From CADDYX01 sp045809945 (GTDB taxonomy: Bacteria > Verrucomicrobiota > Verrucomicrobiia > Chthoniobacterales > UBA10450): a DNA stretch of 5,452 bases. Under the pieces are notes generated by a model. It did no database searches, was not told the origin of the DNA, and saw nothing but the letters and a program-made list of their open reading frames with translations. Position numbers and translations under genes: made by a program. The stretch covers positions 1-5,452 of the forward strand of contig JBJMWW010000143.1 in assembly GCA_045809945.1 (NCBI GenBank). Direction: 5' to 3'. Positions 1-5,202 of the stretch are shown here, one piece after another. Numbering within the stretch: position 1 is the stretch's first letter; each line of letters opens with the position of its first letter.

Positions 1-531
1 GAAGAAATCGTAACGCCCGCCTCCCTGGCGCAGCTCATTGTGAGCAATCAGCTTGTGGCGGATCTTAACGTAGCCAGTCAATGTCGCCGACGTGAGCAAG
101 GCTTGGGAGTCGGCTAAAAAAACGCGCATTTCTTCATCGAATTCGACCTCCAATTCGCGCCGCTCCTGCTCTCCGATTCGTCGAAGCTGTTCATCGAGAT
201 CAGGAGGAGATGGCGGAGGAGTTCTTTGGGTGTATTTGCGGCGCAGCTCGGCCACTACCTGCGCGTCGCACAGAGCGGCTCTGATGTTGCGGATCGAAGG
301 TGTGCGCGGGTTTTTGTCGGCGCAGATCTTCACCAGCTCTTGAATGAAATCCCAATACAGCCAATTTCGCAGTTGTTCGAAGCCGACGCCGCGTTCCTCG
401 GCCGAGATTCGATCGATCAGTTTGGTGTTCAGCGCCATCGGCCGAAAGAACAGAAACTTTGCGTACGCGCGGAGCAGCAGAGTGTGAAGTGACTCAGATT
501 GCGCACCCAGCCTTTTCAGCCGTTCAGTCAT
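1..531 (-). CDS. HEPN domain protein, AbiU2-like (3' end outside window)
   Basis: The minus strand reads open from an ATG at 531 to the left edge (177 codons, no stop), so the C-terminus is missing. Residues 15-95 are mostly helical, with a segment (27-40) that reads FLFFRPMALNTKLI and a helix ending in a short Asp/Lys turn followed by TPSI (77-80). This pattern resembles HEPN_AbiU2-type proteins. A proline-rich linker (104-110) and a charged stretch (111-136) follow. Near the edge R158-H159-x4-H164, followed by N165, fits the HEPN R-[NHD]-x4-6-H motif that forms the RNase site in active members. AbiU2 relatives are linked to phage abortive infection, but many HEPN proteins of this kind have no assigned role, so function is inferred. 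There is no clear Shine-Dalgarno before 531 and the frame stays open upstream to about 645, so a GTG start (for example at 561) is possible. It is divergent from the HTH gene at 674. Confidence 0.72.
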   Translation of the reverse strand, partial: MTERLKRLGAQSESLHTLLLRAYAKFLFFRPMALNTKLIDRISAEERGVGFEQLRNWLYWDFIQELVKICADKNPRTPSIRNIRAALCDAQVVAELRRKYTQRTPPPSPPDLDEQLRRIGEQERRELEVEFDEEMRVFLADSQALLTSATLTGYVKIRHKLIAHNELRQGGGRYDFF

Positions 532-645
532 TCGAAACACTAGTTTATGAGTAGACCCAGCCCCATGCACGAGGCGAATCGATAATCTCGTATGAGCCAC
601 CTCACGCGCGGAGGAATTGAATCCGTGGTCCCACAACAACCGTTA

Positions 646-674
646 TTGCACGATTCCGTCCGATCATGTACAAA
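646..674 (+). promoter_or_regulatory. Possible sigma70-like promoter for the HTH gene
   Basis: TTGCAC (646-651) and TACAAA (669-674) are separated by 17 bases. The -10 matches the consensus at 4 of 6 positions and the -35 at 3 of 6. If it is used, transcription would begin near 680, at the second ATG, giving an almost leaderless mRNA; this would fit the lack of a Shine-Dalgarno. Matches this weak occur by chance, so this is only a candidate. Confidence 0.2.
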
Positions 675-1144
675 TGAACATGCGTCGCGCGTTGACATCC
701 GACCATTGGGAGCAGATCAAAACCGCATATGCCGCCGGCGTTGGGCTGCGCGAGCTGGCTCGAAATATGAATCTGCCGGCCGGAACAGTGCTCGCAAGGG
801 CGAAACGCGAAGGCTGGACCCAGCAGATTCAATCGGCGAAGCAGCAGGGCGCCAGCAGTGACGTGCAATCAACTGCAATCACGCCGATGCAATCAGTGGC
901 AGTCACGATGCAACAGCGCGGCGAACGCCACAGAGACCGTATTGCGGGCGTCACAGAGAGCGTGCTGCCGCATCTGGAATCCCTTGAGCCGGCCAAGATA
1001 CTCAGCAGCGCTCGCGATCTCGAGCAGTTTGATCGCGTGGCACGTCGCAATTACGGACTCGCCGATGTGCCGGCCGGACAGGGCGTGCTCAACCTCGCCA
1101 TTCTGACGAACCAGGCTGCGATTCAAATCGTCTCGCCGCGGTAA
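674..1144 (+). CDS. Small helix-turn-helix protein, terminase-small-subunit-like N-terminus
   Basis: This is a 156-residue protein of unknown function. Residues 8-50 form a helix, then GVGLRELARNMNLPAGTV, then ARAKREGW: a helix-turn-helix in which the second helix starts at the Pro-Ala-Gly turn, ending in the Arg/Lys-x-x-Gly-Trp element typical of phage small terminase and related transposase-type HTHs. Residues 55-85 are Gln/Ser/Thr-rich and low in complexity. Residues 86-156 look helical and end in NLAILTNQAAIQIV. I recall stand-alone proteins of this layout as common in Verrucomicrobia, outside prophages, so a DNA-binding or regulatory role is more likely than DNA packaging. No large terminase gene is visible. 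The start is uncertain: ATG 674 and ATG 680 (giving MRRALT) are both possible without a Shine-Dalgarno. A TTG at 617 is in frame, but the GGAGG before it is only 2 bases away, so I reject it. Confidence 0.75.
   Translation: MNMRRALTSDHWEQIKTAYAAGVGLRELARNMNLPAGTVLARAKREGWTQQIQSAKQQGASSDVQSTAITPMQSVAVTMQQRGERHRDRIAGVTESVLPHLESLEPAKILSSARDLEQFDRVARRNYGLADVPAGQGVLNLAILTNQAAIQIVSPR
864..895 (+). repeat. Three direct copies of TGCAATCA inside the HTH gene
   Basis: TGCAATCA occurs at 864-871, 874-881 and 888-895, with a degenerate TGCAAC at 909-914. Offsets are 10 and 14 bases, so the copies fall in different reading frames. They encode part of the Gln/Ser/Thr-rich linker after the HTH. They may be a simple-sequence expansion or, less likely, protein-binding sites. 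Confidence 0.5.
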
Positions 1145-1302
1145 GTCACCTTGCTTCTACGGCGGTTTTCTACGGTCGCTGAAATTTCGACCGGAAAGCA
1201 GCGCAATTCTGCGCAACGGATTCAGCCGCGACCGAGCAGTTCAATACTCGGAAATCGTGTCTTTCGGTAAGCTGTGCAAAACAGCGAAAACGCTCTTCTG
1301 CA
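1145..1302. other. Non-coding spacer with short hairpin and direct repeat
   Basis: I see no convincing gene here. An 8-base direct repeat, TTCTACGG, lies at 1155-1162 and 1168-1175. A perfect 6-base-pair stem, CGGTCG (1173-1178) with CGACCG (1188-1193) and a 9-base loop, sits 28 bases after the HTH stop codon. Two smaller hairpins are GCGCA/TGCGC (1201-1214) and AGCG/CGCT (1283-1294). None is followed by a proper U-tract, so factor-independent termination is doubtful. The right end abuts the tRNA fragment at 1303. Confidence 0.4.
1173..1193 (+). terminator. Weak hairpin after the HTH gene (possible terminator)
   Basis: The stem is CGGTCG/CGACCG with the loop ctgaaattt, 28 bases after the stop at 1142-1144. 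The position suits a transcript end, but the stem is short and the following bases (gaaagca) are not T-rich. It could equally be a chance inverted repeat. Confidence 0.2.
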
Positions 1303-1342
1303 ATTAGAAATCCGATGCTCTATCCGGCTGAGCTACGGGCGC
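1303..1342 (-). pseudogene. tRNA-Arg(UCU) 5'-half fragment
   Basis: Read on the minus strand from 1342, the sequence gives the acceptor 5' strand (GCGCCCG), TA at 8-9, a D-arm with paired GCTC/GAGC and loop AGCCGGATA, A26, anticodon 5' strand TCGGA, and loop TTTCTAA with anticodon TCT at 1308-1306, which is Arg(UCU). The T at 1303 (position 39) still pairs with A31. After it a normal gene would continue with CCGA, a variable loop, a T-arm and the 3' acceptor strand; instead the sequence is unrelated, with no T-arm and no partner for the acceptor stem down to 1145. It is therefore a fragment, not a working tRNA. A clean break at the anticodon loop suits site-specific recombination, though a partial duplication is also possible. 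An interrupting intron seems unlikely because no 3' half is found within 160 bases, but a longer one is not excluded. Confidence 0.8.
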
Positions 1343-1434
1343 GAAGCGATTCGAAGGTAGTCGTCCGTGCAGTTGTCGCAATGTTCGTGATCGCGACCTG
1401 CGCGTTTGTGCACAGCGGGACGAAGAAGCAATCG

Positions 1435-1794
1435 ATGAACTCGCTCATGGTGATCGCCCCTTACAAATGGAACGGCATGTGGGTCTTTGACGATCCGGCC
1501 GTCGGTCTGGACAAGGAGCCGTTCATCGCGGGCATCGACACGATGATCGACAAAATGACGGCGAACATTCCCGACGCGGATCGCGGGTTTCGAGCTGTGT
1601 TCAGCGCGCAGCCGTTTCCGGGTTACGCCGAAGAGCTCGAGTGGCGTCGAGAAGAATCAGGCGGCAACTGGTATTACAGTCCGCGCTACCGGATCGAAGG
1701 CTGGCTTTGTCCGGCGTTGTTCAAATACTTTCCGCAGGCGCCGAGAACGATCTACGTAAAACCGGAGCCGCTTACTCGCCGACCCGCTGCTTGA
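1435..1794 (+). CDS. DUF6717-like conserved hypothetical protein
   Basis: This is a 119-residue soluble protein with no signal peptide. I recognise its pattern from memory as the DUF6717-type family: MVIAPYKWNGMWVFDDPAVGL near the start, an EPFIAG...DTMID segment (28-39), IPDADRGFRAVFSAQPFPGY (45-64), EWRREESGGNWYY (69-81), and EGWLCPALFKYFPQAP near the end. The density of aromatic and Gly/Pro residues suggests a compact beta-rich fold. The biochemical function is unknown and I do not assign one. The frame is open from 1315, but those earlier starts lie inside or just beyond the tRNA fragment. The conserved block begins at the ATG at 1435 (MNSLMVIAPY), so I choose that; an ATG at 1381 would add 18 hydrophobic residues. 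Only a weak purine run (gaagaag) precedes it. The 3' end overlaps the minus-strand AT-hook gene by 23 bases. Confidence 0.82.
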   Translation: MNSLMVIAPYKWNGMWVFDDPAVGLDKEPFIAGIDTMIDKMTANIPDADRGFRAVFSAQPFPGYAEELEWRREESGGNWYYSPRYRIEGWLCPALFKYFPQAPRTIYVKPEPLTRRPAA

Positions 1795-2002
1795 GCTCCC
1801 AAACGCGGAGCGCAGCAAGAAGAAGCGATTTAGTGCGGGTGAGCGTGCCGGCTGCGGCAGGCTCGCGCGTTGCCGCTGCGTTCGAGGCCGTGGCTTTGCG
1901 CGGACGACCGCGTGGTCGTTTGGTCGCTCTTTGCACACGCCGCGCAGCCGATTCGCTGAGCGGAAGATTGCCGGCATTGTTCATTACCCGTGGAGGAAGC
2001 AT
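1772..2002 (-). CDS. Small basic AT-hook protein (probable)
   Basis: This minus-strand frame gives 76 residues. Its centre, KRPRGRPRK (residues 28-36), is a textbook AT-hook: Arg-Gly-Arg-Pro flanked by basic residues, which binds the minor groove of A/T-rich DNA. Residues 37-55 form an Ala/Thr-rich linker and 58-73 a likely helix (KSLLLAALRVWELKQRV). Such a protein would probably be a small nucleoid-associated or transcription-modulating factor, but that is inferred from one motif. ATG 2002 has GGGGAGG 12 bases upstream, a little far; ATG 1984 (MNNAGN) is an alternative without a Shine-Dalgarno. The gene overlaps the end of the DUF6717-like gene tail to tail and is divergent from sppA. Against it: it is short, the AT-hook codons lie in G+C-rich DNA where arginine-rich frames arise by chance, and I recall no named family. 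Confidence 0.45.
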   Translation of the reverse strand: MLPPRVMNNAGNLPLSESAARRVQRATKRPRGRPRKATASNAAATREPAAAGTLTRTKSLLLAALRVWELKQRVGE

Positions 2003-2091
2003 GTCTCAGGCCAGCCTCCCCTGTTGAAGCCGCCCACCTGTAATCGAAACCGCTTGTCTCACTGGTCGTTCTTCGCGAGTTTCAGCGCGAA

Positions 2092-3087
2092 ATGGCTACG
2101 AACCGCAACCTCGGGTGCCTGAGCATTTTTTTGTTCGTTGCGCTCTGCGCCAGCCTGCTCGCTAATTTCGTACTCTCAGTCGCTGCGTTTGGGCATTTCC
2201 GCAGCACCGTGCGTTACGAGGAGCCAACGCCGCGATTTCGCGAGGTCGTCGTTCATCGCGGTGCCCGTGACAAGATCGCGGTCATCCCGTTGCGCGGCCT
2301 GATCAGTTCCTCGATTCCGGGCAGCGTGAGCGACAACATGGTAGACGACATGCGTTACGCGCTCGAGCAAGCGCGCGACGACGACAGAATAAAAGCGATC
2401 GTGTTGGAGATCGACTCGCCCGGCGGCGAAGTGACGGCGTCCGACGTGATCTACAACGCGGTAGTTCGCACCCGCGCGCGCAAGCCCGTCGTCATCTACA
2501 TGGATTCGCTCGCCGCTTCGGGCGGTTATTACGTCGCCTGCGGTGGGAAGTATTTAATGGCGAACGAGACCACCATCACCGGAAGCATCGGCGTGATCAT
2601 TCAAACGTTGAATTACGAACAGCTCTTCAACAAGCTCGGCCTGGCGTCGGTCGTTTTCAAAAGCGGTAAGTTCAAGGACATCCTGAACGGTGCGCGACCA
2701 ATGACACCGGAGGAGCGCGACTACATCCAGAGTTTCGTCATGAAGACGTACGAGAAATTTCTCGGCGTCGTCGCGCATGAGCGCCACCTCGACGCAAATC
2801 AATTACGGAACACGATTGCCGACGGTCGTATTATGTCAGGTAAGGACGCGGTCGATAACAAGCTGATCGACGGCGTGGGACAAATCGAAGACGCGTTCCG
2901 AAAAGCGAAGGAACTCGGCGGCGCAAGCGATCCGACGATTGTAAAATATGGACCACCCTTCTCGTTAGGCCGGCTCTTCCGCGCGCTCGGGCAAACAGAG
3001 AAAATCGAAATCAAACTGCCGAACCAAATCACTTCGCAGCTCGAGAGTGGTCGGGCGTATTTCCTGCCGAGCTTCTACGCTCCGTAG
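2092..3087 (+). CDS. sppA: Signal peptide peptidase SppA, single-domain type
   Basis: SppA degrades signal peptides left in the membrane after cleavage by leader peptidase; short forms can also process other membrane-anchored peptides. The 331-residue length matches the single-domain form (about 330), not the 67-kDa E. coli type. Residues 9-34 are a hydrophobic signal anchor, leaving the catalytic domain outside. IPLRGLI (65-71) opens the S49 peptidase/crotonase-like core, followed by AIVLEIDSPGGEV (102-114), the Ser nucleophile in SLAASGGYY (S143), TGSIGVI (163-169), and the general base Lys in SGKFKDIL (K195). The Ser-Lys spacing of 52 matches that of B. subtilis SppA (S147/K199). C-terminal markers are EERDY and DGRIMSGKDAVDNKLIDGVG (244-263). 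The ATG at 2092 precedes the anchor directly; no clear Shine-Dalgarno is visible. It is the first gene of the plus-strand run, with the CPBP gene 15 bases downstream. Confidence 0.95.
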   Translation: MATNRNLGCLSIFLFVALCASLLANFVLSVAAFGHFRSTVRYEEPTPRFREVVVHRGARDKIAVIPLRGLISSSIPGSVSDNMVDDMRYALEQARDDDRIKAIVLEIDSPGGEVTASDVIYNAVVRTRARKPVVIYMDSLAASGGYYVACGGKYLMANETTITGSIGVIIQTLNYEQLFNKLGLASVVFKSGKFKDILNGARPMTPEERDYIQSFVMKTYEKFLGVVAHERHLDANQLRNTIADGRIMSGKDAVDNKLIDGVGQIEDAFRKAKELGGASDPTIVKYGPPFSLGRLFRALGQTEKIEIKLPNQITSQLESGRAYFLPSFYAP

Positions 3088-3102
3088 CGGACGGCCGCGC
3101 GC

Positions 3103-3915
3103 ATGGCCGTCGACGGCTCATTCACCGCGCTGAACGCGCTTGTCGACGCGTTCTTTCTCGGCATTAGCGTCTACGTTTACGTTGCGCTGAGCCGGCAAAT
3201 CAGTGCGCGCTCAGCGAACGCGCCGCCAGCCGTAACGCGCGGATTCACCTGGGGCGATGCCGTGCTTGCAATCGTCCTTGCGAGTTGGTTCGTCCTCAAC
3301 ATCACCGCGGCCGGCGCCCAGCAGACGTTAACCATGCGCCCGCGCGACCTGATCGCGAACGCGTTATTTTCCATCGGCTTGATCTTGTTTGTCGCGTTAT
3401 TCCTGCGCTTTCGCGGGATCGATGTGAAGAGTCTGGCCGGTTTCGCGAAGCTCGGATTGCGGCGTGCTGTGACGACTGGCGCCGTGTTATTGCTCGCGGC
3501 TTACCCGCTTATCATCATGGCGGATGCGCTCACGCAGCGCGCTATCGGTCGCAATTCCGAGCATCAGGGGATCGTTGAACTTTTCAACACGTCACGAAAT
3601 CTGGAGCAGCGCGTCCTCATCATTATCCTCGCGGTAGCGATTGCGCCGATTGCCGAGGAATTTCTCTTCCGCTTTTTTCTCTACGGTGTGTTGAAACGCT
3701 ATTTCGGGAGGGTGCTCGCCGTGGTTACGAACGCACTCCTTTTCGCTGCCGTGCATTCGCATCTTCCGTCGCTGGCACCGCTTTTCGTGCTCGGCACCTG
3801 TTTCACGATCGCTTTCGAGTGGAGCGGGTCGATTCTCGTGTCGATGACGATGCACGCGCTCTTCAATGCGCTGACTCTAGTTTCACTCGCATTCCCCGAA
3901 TTCAGCCAGCAATGA
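3103..3915 (+). CDS. CPBP-family intramembrane glutamic endopeptidase
   Basis: This is a 270-residue polytopic membrane protein. Hydrophobic segments lie near 10-30, 53-72, 83-103, 122-142, 170-184, 203-222, 223-240 and 244-264. The three CPBP/Abi (PF02517, type II CAAX-prenyl endopeptidase) motifs are intact: EEFLFR with E185, E186 and R190 (EExxxR), FAAVH with F214 and H218 (FxxxH), and HALFN with H251 and N255 (HxxxN). The Glu and His residues are the proposed catalytic and water-activating residues in the Rce1 fold. Bacterial members serve in bacteriocin self-immunity, processing of membrane proteins or roles still unknown; the substrate here cannot be read from sequence. Its neighbour SppA is another membrane protease, which hints at a shared role in membrane proteolysis, but this is only inference. 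The stop codon overlaps the thiL start (ATGA, 3912-3915). Confidence 0.93.
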   Translation: MAVDGSFTALNALVDAFFLGISVYVYVALSRQISARSANAPPAVTRGFTWGDAVLAIVLASWFVLNITAAGAQQTLTMRPRDLIANALFSIGLILFVALFLRFRGIDVKSLAGFAKLGLRRAVTTGAVLLLAAYPLIIMADALTQRAIGRNSEHQGIVELFNTSRNLEQRVLIIILAVAIAPIAEEFLFRFFLYGVLKRYFGRVLAVVTNALLFAAVHSHLPSLAPLFVLGTCFTIAFEWSGSILVSMTMHALFNALTLVSLAFPEFSQQ

Positions 3916-4811
3916 CGCTGCGCGATGCGGGCGAGAATGCGTTGCTCGCACGATTGCTGCCGACGCTCGCGAAAGGTAAGGGCGTTGTCGTTTCTGCAGG
4001 CGATGACTGTGCGGTGCTGCGCAACGCCGATAGTCATCGATTCACGTTGTTCAAGACTGATTGCATCGTGGAGGAGGTGCATTTCGATAGGCATGCACGC
4101 GGAGTGGACATCGGGTGGAAAGCGATGGCGCGTGCATTAAGCGATTTCGCGGCGATGTCCGGAGTTCCACGTTTTGCGCTGGTCACGTTGATTGCGCCCG
4201 CTGCGACGAACTGCGACCGGGTAATCGAGATCTACCGCGGCTTAAACAAGGCGGCGGCGCGGTTTGATGTGGCAATTGTCGGTGGCGAGACCAGCAGCAC
4301 GTCTGGTCCGCTCGCGATTAGCGTCAGCGTTCTGGGAGATGTCGAGCGAGATCGGTGCGTCCTGCGCCGCGGCGGTCGAGCGGGCGACGAGCTCTTCGTG
4401 ACCGGTCGGTTGGGCGGCGCGCTAAAAGGAGGAAAACATTTGCGCTTTGCGCCGCATATCGCTGAGTCGCGCTGGCTCACCCAGCACTTCAACATCCACG
4501 CGATGATGGATCTGAGCGACGGTCTCGGCGCCGATTTGCCGCGGCTGGCGCACGCGAGCGGCCTTGGATTTCAAATCAATGAGGAAGCTTTGCCTCGCAC
4601 GCGTGGCTGCACAATGGAACAAGCAATTAACGACGGTGAAGACTACGAGCTGCTTTTCGCGATCAGCCGGCGAGACACTGAGTCATTGCAGCGAAAATGG
4701 CGCGCGAAGTTTCCAACATTGCCGCTGACTGGCATCGGCTCGCTGAGTCGAAAACCGAAAACCGAAAATCGAAAATCGCTGCGCGGCTATGAGCACTTCC
4801 GAAAGCGTTGA
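3912..4811 (+). CDS. thiL: Thiamine-monophosphate kinase ThiL
   Basis: ThiL phosphorylates thiamine monophosphate with ATP to give thiamine diphosphate, the active cofactor; it is cytosolic. The 299 residues show AIR-synthase/ThiL fold markers in order: GDDCAV (30-35), KTDCIVEEVHF (48-58, with D50 and H57), KAMARALSDFAAMSG (70-84, D78 a likely Mg2+ ligand), VGGETSS (123-129), DLSDGL (200-205) and INDGEDYELLF (239-249). The VGGE position usually carries Asp (GGDT) in the ThiL proteins I recall, so Glu126 is a conservative change. The length is slightly below the E. coli protein (about 325). The start is the ATG overlapping the CPBP stop; a longer in-frame start at 3819 would run back through the CPBP gene and is not credible. 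The C-terminal tail (279-299) is basic and encoded partly by a heptad repeat, so the real fold probably ends near 278. The last 23 bases overlap tsaE. Confidence 0.95.
   Translation: MTLRDAGENALLARLLPTLAKGKGVVVSAGDDCAVLRNADSHRFTLFKTDCIVEEVHFDRHARGVDIGWKAMARALSDFAAMSGVPRFALVTLIAPAATNCDRVIEIYRGLNKAAARFDVAIVGGETSSTSGPLAISVSVLGDVERDRCVLRRGGRAGDELFVTGRLGGALKGGKHLRFAPHIAESRWLTQHFNIHAMMDLSDGLGADLPRLAHASGLGFQINEEALPRTRGCTMEQAINDGEDYELLFAISRRDTESLQRKWRAKFPTLPLTGIGSLSRKPKTENRKSLRGYEHFRKR
4749..4776 (+). repeat. Tandem heptad repeat (CGAAAAY)x4 in the thiL 3' end
   Basis: Four back-to-back 7-base units lie here: CGAAAAC twice, then CGAAAAT twice, followed by CG. They encode RKPKTENRKS at thiL residues 280-289. 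Seven is not a multiple of three, so a gain or loss of one unit would shift the frame of the ThiL tail. The block ends 12 bases before the tsaE ATG (4789). Confidence 0.9.
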
Positions 4812-5202
4812 AGCCACAATCGCGATTGGCCGCGAGCTCGCCGCGACGGCGCGAGCGGGTGATGTCTTCGCGCTCGTCGGTGAGCTGGGGGCCGGCAAGA
4901 CTCAGCTTGCGAAAGGGATCGCTGAGGGAATCGGATCCAGGGCAGACGTGACAAGCCCGACGTTCACGTTGATCCACGAATACACCGGCGGCATGCGGCC
5001 GGTCTATCACTTTGACTTCTATCGCATCGAATCGTCGGCCGAGGCAATGCGGCTCGGTCTTGATGATTACTTTTACGGCGACGGCGTTTGCGTGATCGAG
5101 TGGGCGGATCGGTTCCCAGAGCTATTGCCCGAGCATGCTCGCTGGTTGCGGATCACGAGCGGCGAAGGCGACAAACGAGTGATTGATGAAGAAACCAGAT
5201 GA
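4789..5202 (+). CDS. tsaE: TsaE, t6A tRNA-modification ATPase
   Basis: TsaE is the P-loop ATPase that works with TsaB and TsaD in making N6-threonylcarbamoyladenosine at position 37 of ANN-decoding tRNAs. The 137 residues match the usual 130-160. Walker A is GELGAGKT (31-38; K37 and T38). Other family blocks are SPTFTLIHEY (56-65), HFDFYR (74-79, H-x-D-x-Y-R with D76) and VIEWADRF (102-109). The C-terminus after residue 124 is a short charged tail. The ATG at 4789 lies inside thiL, overlapping its end by 23 bases; translational coupling is likely because no Shine-Dalgarno is seen and the heptad repeat lies just upstream. Its stop overlaps the tsaB start (ATGA, 5199-5202). Confidence 0.95.
   Translation: MSTSESVEATIAIGRELAATARAGDVFALVGELGAGKTQLAKGIAEGIGSRADVTSPTFTLIHEYTGGMRPVYHFDFYRIESSAEAMRLGLDDYFYGDGVCVIEWADRFPELLPEHARWLRITSGEGDKRVIDEETR

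Noticed and set aside
92..492. Plus-strand frames at 92-343 and 226-492
   Set aside because: They lie antisense to the HEPN gene, which has the recognisable protein pattern. Their Ser/Arg-rich products look like antisense shadows.
592..868. Short frames on both strands around 592-868
   Set aside because: They overlap the HTH gene or its upstream region, show no recognisable motif, and use arginine/serine-rich codons typical of shadow frames in G+C-rich DNA.
1303..1342. A functional tRNA-Arg gene
   Set aside because: The 3' anticodon strand, the T-arm and the acceptor 3' strand are all missing.
1315..1434. N-terminal extension of the DUF6717-like gene from 1315 or 1381, giving a hydrophobic leader
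   Set aside because: The 1315 start lies within the tRNA fragment, and the conserved family pattern begins at 1435. The hydrophobic stretch is probably a chance translation of the spacer.
1641..2027. Plus-strand frame of 128 codons across the DUF6717-like gene end and the AT-hook gene
   Set aside because: It is out of frame with the DUF6717-like gene, has no domain pattern, and is arginine/alanine-rich as expected of a shadow.
2001..2027. Eight-codon ORF (MSQASLPC) with a good GGAGG four bases upstream, ahead of sppA
   Set aside because: It is attractive as a leader peptide, but there is no attenuator-like structure or codon bias after it, and the site overlaps the antisense AT-hook start. 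It is too little to call a gene.
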